DNA from: Paratinospora sagittata
Taxonomy: Eukaryota; Streptophyta; Magnoliopsida; Ranunculales; Menispermaceae
Assembly: GCA_035771175.1 (NCBI GenBank)
Contig: CM069598.1
Span: 10,566,668 to 10,630,667, forward strand
Reading direction: 5' to 3'
Length of the DNA stretch: 64,000 nucleotides
Shown: positions 54,247-64,000 of the stretch, in pieces
Position numbering within the stretch: the stretch's first letter is position 1
Layout of the letters: the number at the start of each line of letters is the position of its first letter
Notes under the pieces: generated by a model
The model's input: the letters and a program-made list of their open reading frames with translations, nothing else
The model's database searches: none
What the model was told of the DNA's origin: nothing
Made by a program: the position numbers and the translations under genes

Positions 54247-57200
54247 ATGGGAAAGATGGTGAAGAAGAGGAAGAAGGGGAGGCCACCGAAATCGGATCTC
54301 GCGAGAAGGAACGGAGGACACCGGGATCCGCGGCCGGATCCGCTGCCGGAGTCGGAGCGGCTGCGGCGGAGCAGTCGGCGCCGGAATCTGAACTTTGTCG
54401 GAAGCTTTGATGAGTTCGAGGAGGAAGATGCTGATGAGGAAGATGAAGAAGAAGAAGAAGAAGAAGAAGAAGAGGAGAGGAGAAGAGAGAAGAAGCTGAA
54501 GTTAGTGCTGAAATTGCACCATCATCAACAACAACAGGACAGTAATAATAATAAAGGAGGAGAAGGTGGAAGAGGAGAACGAGTTGTTGACTCATTGAGT
54601 CGAGGGTCGGTGGGCCACGTGTGTGCTCCGGATTCTCGTGGAGCTGTCTCTGCTTCGTCCTCGGAGTACGGAGAGGAGAAGAAGCCGTTTAAGAAGCGGA
54701 AAATCAATGATGATAATGATAATGATGATGGTGTTAATGTTGATGAAGATGATGATGGTCAAGATAATGATGTTGTTGACGATGATGATTGTGGTGGCGA
54801 TGGTGATGTGCATTCGATCGGATCTGTTGGTGATCAGAAGAAGGTAAATTTTGTGAGCTTCTCTTCTCTGTTCTAAAATAGTAAGAGAGAGAGAGAGAGA
54901 GAGAGATGCAAAATTTGCTGAAAATTGGGGATTTCTTTATCAGATATATAGAGAGAGAGAGAGTCCCAGTCCAGGTCAGCTGATGATGAGCTCTTGTTGT
55001 TGTTGCCGCTGAGATTTTTATTTGTTGTAATTGGTCCATTTCTCACTCTCTCACTCTCTGTCTGCCTGTCTAGATTTTAACGGTCAGGTCAACTGTCACA
55101 ACAAACCCTACAACCGGAATCTTCTCTCTTACTTCACTCTCTCTCTTACTTCTTTCTCTCTCTAAATCTCTCTTCATTCTCCCTCTCTCTCTCTGTCTCT
55201 CTTCTTTCACCGTCTCCAACGCTTCATACTTACACTCAAGCTCTGTCGCTTTATATATTTGTTTTTCTATTCTTTATTTACTTTTTTTTTGTTTTTGGTT
55301 TTCTTTTTAATTTAATTTTTTTTTTGTTCATGCTGTTCTTCTTATGTTGCAGAAATGGGGAAGAAATGGCGGTGCAAAAGGGATGGATTCGGTTTCAGGT
55401 AGCTAGGTTTTGTTTGATTATCTGTTGCTATTTGTTAAAGTGATTGATTCTATGTTTTTTTTTTTTTAATATTAAAAAAGAGATCTTATCTTTGTTGTGT
55501 TTGATTGGATCAGGGTCGCCATCTGATTCTCCAGCAGCAGCAGCAAGGGGGGTTCCATTACCAAACATTAAGCAGTTGGAATTGATTCTGGATAAGCTTC
55601 AGAAGTATGGGATTCGCACACACATACATACATACATACGTTCTTTATACTCTTTGTTGGCTTCCATTGTTTCTTCTTCTTGATGCATGATGTGTTGTTG
55701 GGTAAGAGCTTAAGTGGCGGTTCTCTGTGTTTGTGTTTGAGTCTGGCAGGAAGGACACGTATGGGGTTTATGCCGAGTCAGTGGATCTTGAAGAGGTATT
55801 TTGTTTGAGAATTTTTTAATGTTGGGGGAACTTTTGTGGAAAATCTATTGTAGTTTGTAATTCACTTTTTTTGTTTTTATTTTAATCTTTGTCTTTTCAG
55901 CTTCCGGACTATCTTGATGTAATAGAGCATCCAATGGATTTTGGAACTATAAGGAAGAAGCTTGCAAGTGGGGCATATCCCAACTTGGAACAATTTGAGG
56001 TGTGTACTCATACACGATTTGTTGTTTAGTTGTAATGGCTTTATTCATGTGTGTTCTCTGGCAATCGGATGAGTGGGGAAGGGGTTCATGTAGACCCAAT
56101 TTTTCAAAGAAGTTTCTTTGGCCGATTACTATTGCATCCTAGCATCCAAATGCATTTGTGGGCATTTACTGTAGCGGCAGTGGTGATGATTCCCATGACG
56201 TTTCAAGTAGGTTTTCTATTTTCTTGTGTGTGGGTAATAATTTTTTTCCCATCTTCTTTAACATGAGATAATTATAATAACTACATGAGATGATGGACCT
56301 GATGTTCCCCTTCTTTTGCAGTCTTTGACTTCTTCAAAAACTTTGAAACTTTTGGCTTTGCCCTGATTGATAAGGTGTTCCCTTGATGCTAGTAATGCCC
56401 AATTTCTTGTGTTGTTGAAAATATCTTTATATAAGAAAGTTGCATGTTAGTAAAAGCTCCTCTAGGAATAAATGCCAAGTAGTTTTCTAGAGTGCGTCAT
56501 AAAATCTTAATAAAGATGCCCAACTTTTAGTTTAGCACTTTTAATAAATTATATTTAGGAATAATTGTGTTCATGCTACTGTTATGTGGCTTTCATTTTA
56601 CATGGAACCTAAACTTCTCATCTTAGTGAATAATAATTAAGGATAAAAAAAGTAGACTCCTCTCCACCTTAATCTTTAGTTACTTAAAATTCAGAATTAA
56701 TTCATGGTTTCAACTCAATGTGAAAAATTGTAAAAATTTGATATTTTAGAGAATTTTCATTTAAATGTTGGAAAGATTTGTGGTTATTCAATGACATACT
56801 AAAATAAATTTATGATTATATACATAAAAGCATATTAAATTATAAAATATGATGGTCTAGAATAAGCATTGCAATCTCAATAATGCTTGATGCTCATTGC
56901 ATGAGAAACAAACTATTTTATGATATCTATTTCTAACATATATTTGAAATTTATGCTGTTCAATTGCATGTTTTTTTTAAAGTCAAAATCTCTTTTTCTT
57001 TCTTCTTGTAGTGATTCTTTAGTTTCAATATCTTATCTATGAGAGTAGGCTGTTATTTCATATATTTGTATTCGTTGAGAACATTTTCTTACATAAATTA
57101 GAAGTTAAGTTTTTTTACAACGTTGCATTTCAAAAGTACAAATTCAAATTAATTTTTTATAAAATTTTACGAAATACTTTGATTTTTAACTAACTTCAAC

Positions 57201-60200
57201 GGGATTTTTTTTCTATTTCTTAATTTGCATTTAATTTGTAATTTGATGATTAGGAAATAATAAAACTAACAAAAATTTAGATAAGTATCATCATAAACAA
57301 CTTGGCTTGTCCCTTTTTCCTTTGCACTTCCTAAATCCCATTCCTATTTCATGTTGGAGTTCTCTTGGAAATAATAATCAGGGAGCATTCATGTAAATCT
57401 TCTCAAAGAAATTACTGTCATGTATAATCGGTAGAATGGAGCAAGAGAGTGTCGCTGTACTGCTGGTTAAGTAAACATCTTAAATGACTTTTACAAAGTG
57501 AAAGAAAATTTATCCTGAAAAAGAATGTTATGGGTAAATGGGAATGTTGATAAAATTAGTTGGATTTCATGGAGAATATTAGACTGGATCCTATTGAAAG
57601 GGCTGGACGATGCAACAGTATTATCATCCACGGGAAATATAATGTTGATGATTTGGTATCATCTAACAGTGGTTGTTGTACTGCATATGCACAATGATCC
57701 TAACCCTGGTAATTTAGAGATCTTGTCTAATGTTTCCCATCACTACGATAATATTGTATTTGTATCCACATGAACAAAGTCCATATAATTAGATTGAATG
57801 CTAGTGTATACCTCTTGCATCTGTTCAAATTATATTCACCTTGCCATATCTAAATACATTGGCTGAAGTCACCTTTAGATTGTTGAAATTATTATGCTTG
57901 TGTTTCTGAAGTAGTTTGTCTTGAATGCAGAATGATGTTTTCTTAGTGTGTACAAATGCGATGCAGTATAATGCACCGGAAACCATATACTTTAAGCAGG
58001 TATGGATTTTTGCCACTGCCATTTGACTGAATAATAGTGTCTAATATGATGATGATTTTGTCATTTAACTGAACAATAGTTTCTAATAAGACGATGATTT
58101 TGGAAGGCACGATCAATACAAGAATTGGCAAAAAAGAAATTTCAAAGGTTAAGGGCTGACTATGAACGTGTAGAGGCAGAACAAAGGTCAGAGCAAAAAA
58201 GCAAGTCGAGCTCTGTAGCTAAAAAGGCATTAAAGAAGTCATTGTGCAAGACCATACAGGAACCTGTTGGGTCTGATTTCTCTTCAGGTGCCACTCTTGC
58301 CACCACAGGAGATGCGTTGAATGGCTCAAACATGACACAAGCTGGTGCTCATGAAAACCCTAGCAATGCTGAGGGCCATGTGGATGGGAATTCTTTCTTA
58401 TCTGAAAGCAAACAAGAGAAGGCGGAAGAGCAACTTTTCGGTAGGGCTTCTTTACTACCATTCCCTTGAACTCAGTTTTTCATTTGTTATAAATTGATTA
58501 AAAAGTGGAATCTTTTGTGGATGGTTCTTATAATCAAGACCACAGTTTGCGCTGAAGTATTTAGTTCCTTTTCCATCCGATCTATTAGCAAGAAAATTCT
58601 AGTAGGATTGAACTGCATGTGCGAATTAAGGATTTGCTACCTCAAATTATTCTTCCTGAATTTTCTATCATCTGATATTGGATCTACACTCATTCATTTT
58701 AAGTGAAAATGGTGATGAATTGCTGCCTTTGGTTAGTAAGACGCTCATCTGTGAGTGGAGATTTAAGCACTGCTACATGAGAATGGAGATGCAACTACTA
58801 AGTGCTGAATTCCAGGACACATGTAGATATGGGTGAGGGTGTCCCATACAATATTTCATCCTCAGCACCTAATCTTCCAAACCTCTATTTTAAGTTTTTT
58901 TTTTATGTGATTCAACTTACATAGAGTAGGAGTTCTCATAAAACATCAGTAAATTACTATTACTCAGAAATAACCAAAAACTTAGTAAATAAGGAAACTA
59001 GAGAGAAGCATGCTCACCATTGTATGAATTTACGTATGAAGCTAAACTTAGCTCCATAGATAACTATAAATGATGAAATACTTGGGAAGTGTTAGTATAT
59101 CAATATGACTGTAAATGTTGTTTGAGTATTTTAATCCCTTATCTATTTTTAATTGAAAGAACAATTCTTTTTGTCATAATCTAATGGCGATTTCATCAAA
59201 TGCTGACTGCTTTTTCTGCTGCAGGGAAGGGGTTCTCATCCAAACTTGGAAAGAGGTCATCTGTGTTAGATGAGAATCGTCGCGCAACTTATGATATCTC
59301 CAATCAACCGTTGGTCAGATCTGAATCAAAATTTACAATTTTTGAGGGTGAAAACAAGCAACTGGTTGCTGTATGTGCCAAAAAGAAAAAAGAGAAACTT
59401 TTTTTGTCATTATCCACCCCTGGTTTCTGTACTGATTAAATTTGAATTTTCTAAATCAGGTTGGGCTTCATGCAGAATATACTTATGCAAGGAGTCTAGC
59501 TCGTTTTGCTGCTGCCCTTGGACCTGTTGCTTGGAAAGTTGCTTCTCGAAGAATTGAGCAGGCTCTTCCTGCAGGCTTTAAATTTGGTCGTGGATGGGTA
59601 GGAGAATATGAACCCCTCCCTACCCCTGTGCTAATGGTTGAAAACAATAAGCCGAAGCCACCAGCTACGAGTGTCCTACCTGAGTCAATGAAGGTTGACA
59701 AGAGTCAACAAGAGTATAGAATAGGAACATGTGAATCATTTCCAATTCCAGTGTCAACGGTTGAAAACAAAACACAGAAACAGCTAGTTACAAAATTAAC
59801 TAGGGCAGATGAATCTAGAAAGGATGAAAGTAGTGCTACCCAGGGGTTGAAGGCATTACAAGATGATGTACAACTGGGCCTCAGAACCACAGGTCCACCA
59901 ACAATTACAGCCGTTGCCAAGAATCCCCCAAGAGAGCGTCCTTTTATTGGCCCTGCAGAAGGGATGCCAGGCTTATTTGGTGTTCATGGAATCAGCCCCA
60001 CTGTTAATACCTTGTATCAGCAGCAAAATCCATTGCTGATGAATTTAGCAAGCACTGGGGACAATGCTTTGAAGCAGGTTGAGTTAAATCGTCCCTACTT
60101 GACCGGTGCGAACATGGTGGACATTGCCTCCGAAAAGCAGGTTGAGTATGCTTCTGCAAACAAAAGTTCTGGATTGCTAGAGATGGTTTCAAGGAACAGG

Positions 60201-61010
60201 AATCTTGTGCAATCTGTGCCCTTTAAGCAACCTGAAAGTAATGGGTCTGTTGCTGGAGGATTGCCAAATGGAAAAGCTGTGAGTACCGATGCAACTAATA
60301 ATAAAGTGGACACTTCAGCATATCATTTTATTCGTAATCAACAGGCAAGAGCAGCAGCTTACTTTCCTCGTGGAAATCACGGGCAGCAGGGTCTTAGCGA
60401 CCCAGTTCAGATGATGAGAACATTAGCAGAGAAGACTCAATGCCAGCAAAAATCCTCAAACTCATCTATGTCTGATGATCCACAGATGAGATTGTCAGAT
60501 TCATCCTCAAAAAGAGATGATTCCAGTGCTGCCGCTGCTGCTGCTCGGGCATGGATGACTCTGGGGGCAGCACCCTTCAAACCTGATGACACTTCTGGCT
60601 CACCTAAAATGCAAATTGCAGCCGCTTCTCTATACAATCCAACCCGAGAAATACCTCAAACTGTTCTGCAACATCGAGAAGAAACTCCTGCTTCTAGGGG
60701 GTTGCAGTTGCAGTCTGAGAAGAACAGTTTTTCTCCTCGTGCAATACCTGCTCAAGCTGCTCATATTGGTGTACCAGGGTTCCATAACAATAGGCCTATT
60801 TTATTTCCACAGTTAGTAACGACTGATTTGTCAAGATCTCAGGTGCAGTCTCCTTGGCGTGGTCTCGTCCCACATACCGAACAAAACAAGAAACAGGACA
60901 CTCTTCCACCTGACTTGAACTTTGGTTTCCAGTCTTCTGGGTCTCCGGTGAGGCAATCTTCAGGCATGATGGTGGACTCTCAACAGCCAGACCTAGCTTT
61001 GCAACTTTGA
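54247..61010 (+). CDS. bromodomain protein, SWI/SNF-associated BRD1/BRD13-like
   Basis: Nine exons join in phase: 54247-54843, 55353-55398, 55514-55604, 55750-55795, 55901-55999, 57931-57999, 58107-58440, 59225-59370 and 59460-61010 (2979 nt, 992 aa). The N terminus has an AT-hook-like KKRKKGRPPKSDLARR and a long Glu/Asp tract. The bromodomain spans about 230-325: helix Z around LELILDKLQKKDTYG, ZA loop with DYLDVIEHPMDFGTI, and QYNAP with N307 at the acetyl-lysine-binding position. The C-terminal half holds the plant-specific block GLHAEYTYARSLARFAAALG, FKFGRGWVGEYEPL and low-complexity sequence. Arabidopsis BRD1, BRD2 and BRD13 of this type are subunits of BRM-containing SWI/SNF chromatin remodellers, so a nuclear role in reading acetylated histones is inferred. 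Exon 6 onward is duplicated in reverse at 35000-38079. Confidence 0.92.
56000..57930 (+). other. long intron 5 of the bromodomain gene
   Basis: A 1.93-kb intron that splits the bromodomain between LEQFE and NDVFLVC. The right duplication arm begins inside it at 57239, so the duplicated copy lacks everything upstream. No nested gene is recognised. Confidence 0.8.
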
Positions 61011-64000
61011 ATCTGGTGCTCCTTAAGCTTGGCTAGAGATCTATGACAAGTTAGCTCTCTGGTCGCTGCTAGCGATGAGGTAGAAATTCTCATTAAGGGG
61101 CAGGATTGTTTCTACTATCTCAGGGACGGTTTTCTCATCCCAAACAGAAGTTGCATCCCTAGAGAATCTCAAGATCATTTTTTATCGAAATGAGTTACAA
61201 TTGCAAGTCAACATATCAGCATTCTCCAAGGATGGGAAAGAGCTGAACCCAATTCTTGTGAGAAGGGTTGAGATGGAGCTTATGCGATGTGCATCGTAAG
61301 CGAGATCTGAAATGACAAAAAGAATGAATCGAGTTAAAATAGCATTCTATGGTTCTTCAGACTGATCATATTGACTTGCAGCGGAATTTACATTCTAGGA
61401 TACATGAGCAGGTACCGTAGAGAACACAATTAGCTAGTAAGAAAGATCCAAGTGGGAGAATTATGAATGAGATTCATCCAGTGTTAAAGAAGTTCTCGAT
61501 CTGGTGTTATTATAGTTGAGAAAGCCACTGGATTGTGTTTGTAAATTAAGCGCGAACTGGGGATGGAATTTAGGCTTGGATTATTTACTGATGTTGCTCC
61601 TGTAACTAGATTGAATCTAGCTCTTTGTACACATGCCACTACCATTATTGCTAACTGCACTGTGTTGCAGAATATTTAGACTGAAAACAAGGAGCTTTTA
61701 GTCGTCAAAATTTTCTGTACATGTACAAACTCACTACTTTCAGCCATTATTATTTGCTTGTGTTATTTAATTCAAAAATAGGCTCCTCCATTTATTGCTA
61801 TCAACTGGATGATCTGACTAGCTTTTGCATAGATGGACTCTGCAGATTAGAATTAATAGAATCATCACAAAACATAAAATCCTTAACTTTTTAGGGGCAC
61901 AATGGCATGATATGAACCTCTGACAAGATATATGAGGCTTGAGTCCTATTGTCTATGGTTTTGATGGCATTAGCATTTGTTGTTTCTCCATTGTTAGGAT
62001 TTGATTCCATCTTGGAAGTTATATTGCTTCCAAGTTCATTTCCTTTTTATGAGATGTAAATGTTTTCAATTTAATGATTCAAAAAAAAAAAAAAAAAAAT
62101 CTATCTAGTGTTAGTATCAATGTGATGGCAGGAAAAAAACAAGGCTTGCTTAGCTTAGATAGGCATCAAGCGATGGTGGTTGAATAAAAAAACTCACACT
62201 GCTACAACTTGACTATTTTGGTTCCCTATGTTTCCCTACAGCTCTAGAAACTTAAAATAGGAAGAGAAATCTTGAAGTTTTCAGTGCATTACAACCAAAG
62301 CTAATTGCTTATGCATGCTTGCTAAAGTTGGCATTGAGGTAGTGGTCCATCTTTAGTTATGTCATGATGCTTTGCTCATATGGGTCTGCTTGCATCAACT
62401 TCATTGTTTGGGCAGGTCAGCAATGTTGATTGTTGACTAGTACACATGTTTCTGGGGAGACTCTACCTAACAATTTAAGCTTTAATTTGGCTCAATGGAT
62501 CTACATTGTGACGATCTCTCCAGTTCCACATTTATCAAGTGATTAGACGGGGACTCGAGTCTTAGACCTACTCTTTAACTAAGTAATTGAACTCTTTTAT
62601 TAAATATTTCAATAAAAAATTACCTTAAGCGGTGCCAATCGATTCGAATTTAATAGTTTTGGAGTAGTTGTAACTCGTTTAATTTGCTTTACATTTATCT
62701 AATGAATAGTGATACTTGAGAAACTTGAAATTGAGACCTACTTTCCTAACAATTTAAGTCTTTTCGATTAACTATTTTAAACTTTGATGATAGAAAACCC
62801 TAATGCGATCAATTGATTTGGTAAACTTTGATTAATCAAATTCATCGTTCTCTCATTCTCCGGCCTCACTGCGGTTTGAATCACTAATTCTAAAATGTGC
62901 CTCATACTAGATTCTTGCAAACAATGGCTAGACGAAAGCATTTGGCTGGATATCCAATAAAGAAAGGAACTAATAAAATAATTTATAATTACTTATAATA
63001 ATGTTAGAACGTGGAACAATTACTAAAACGATCTTTGCATGAAATATAGATATGGAAAATAGGTTTATTGTCATTGATATATAAATGTAAATAGAGGTAC
63101 AAATAATCTTATTGGTATAATATCTACGTGGTAATGTGACTAGAACTTATTCACATTCTTTGCTACGTGAGCATTACATGCATAACATACTATATCCTAT
63201 ACTATACCTAGTTATGATGCTCCGCCTTGAGTATTATATTACACACTTAAGAGAATGTGAGACTGATTGATGAATTGTATATATATATATATATGTTGCT
63301 ATTCCTACAACCCGTATTGTGTAGAGAATCTTCACATACTTAGAATATGTTCTGAACCGTGGAATAAGTGAAAGAATACATGGAATTAATGATATGAGGA
63401 TTGTACTCTTGAATTGAGGAATATTGCTATCGCAGCGCACATCTCTAATTTTTTCTCATATGCTCCCTTTTATAGTGCTCTTTTGAGTCGTACTAGCTAG
63501 CGTGCAATACAAAGTTATGAACCAAGATGAGACACATACACACACATACACAGCACGCACGTATAAAAAGTATAAAGAAGATTATTTGTACTTCATCTTG
63601 ATATGATTATGGAATTAAGTGCTCTAGAGGGGACCATGCATGCATGGCAACTTTAGTTAATATTCTATTGCATATAGAGGTAAAAACATGTTGTATCTGA
63701 GTTATACATAAAAATTAAATTAAATTTTAGGAAAAAGGCTTATCATGTAAAGTCATAGAACCGTGATTTTAATTTTGAGAAAGATTGTCTTTACAAAGAA
63801 GACATAATTTTTTTTAATGAATAAATTAATAGAAAATGAAACATTAGAAACTTAGATATTGTAGGAAAAGATAGGAATTTTAGATGAAGAACTATTATTC
63901 TTCAAGTAATAAAGTTAAACTATAAGTTTTGAAGCTTAATTACTGTTCAATATGTTTTAATATATATATAAATATGTTAAAATTGTGTAAGGTTTGATAC
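57239..64000 (+). repeat. right arm of a perfect inverted duplication
   Basis: Reverse complement of 32010-38771 without any length difference at the checked points. It starts in intron 5 of the bromodomain gene and continues to the last base of the window, so its true length is unknown. Immediately left of 57239 the sequence has no counterpart beyond the N gap. Confidence 0.95.
61011..64000. other. 3' flank of the bromodomain gene
   Basis: The first about 700 bp are probably the 3' UTR. The remainder is AT-rich, with a poly(A) run near 62080 and a TA microsatellite near 63276. No further gene is recognised. Confidence 0.6.

Noticed and set aside
53897..54595. 232-codon minus-strand frame opposite the start of the bromodomain gene
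   Set aside because: It is the complement of the GA-rich leader and exon 1, gives low-complexity Ser/Leu-rich protein, and has no family resemblance.

Overview
The window is nuclear DNA from a eudicot plant. The evidence is AT-rich intergenic sequence, split genes with GT..AG introns, plant-only gene families (BAHD acyltransferase, GAMYB-type R2R3-MYB, plastid ARASP protease), a conserved plant microRNA precursor (MIR171), a miR159 target site, and many small plant-type transposon relics. The species cannot be named from the sequence.

Layout. A BAHD acyltransferase is at 962-2284 (-). Next comes a transposon-rich stretch at about 2.7-12.4 kb holding a Helitron candidate, a Mutator-like foldback element with a 9-bp target-site duplication (TSD), and MITEs. 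Two tandem NADP-dependent alkenal double-bond reductase genes follow on +: the first (12979-16414) is a pseudogene with two frameshifts and two nonsense codons; the second (19224-22878) is an intact six-exon gene of 353 aa. A GAMYB-like transcription factor lies on - at 27362-29595 (three exons, 510 aa) with a miR159 site at 28587-28607. A 100-N gap is at 38772-38871, a MIR171 hairpin at about 39851-39967, an intronless plastid site-2 metalloprotease (ARASP) at 48610-49971, and a nine-exon bromodomain gene (992 aa) at 54247-61010.

The dominant large-scale signal is an inverted duplication. Positions 32010-38771 are the reverse complement of 57239-64000, with paired coordinates always summing to 96010. 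No length difference was found at any checkpoint, including introns, homopolymers and a TA microsatellite. The left arm stops exactly at the 100-N gap, and the right arm runs off the window. The left arm therefore carries a headless copy (exons 6-9) of the bromodomain gene. A contig-placement artefact is the most economical explanation, with a true very recent inversion-duplication as the alternative. A concrete test is whether a second GAMYB gene appears on + at about 66415-68648 in extended coordinates.

The genes form no operon-like unit. Shared themes are small-RNA control (a miR159 target and a MIR171 source), a duplicated redox-enzyme locus with one decayed member, and abundant nonautonomous transposons in intergenic DNA and introns. 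No clearly undescribed biological system was found. The best candidates for follow-up are the inverted duplication, the MIR171 locus with its overlapping 41-codon ORF, and a small family of foldback elements sharing CGGTCGG/CCGACCG-rich arms.
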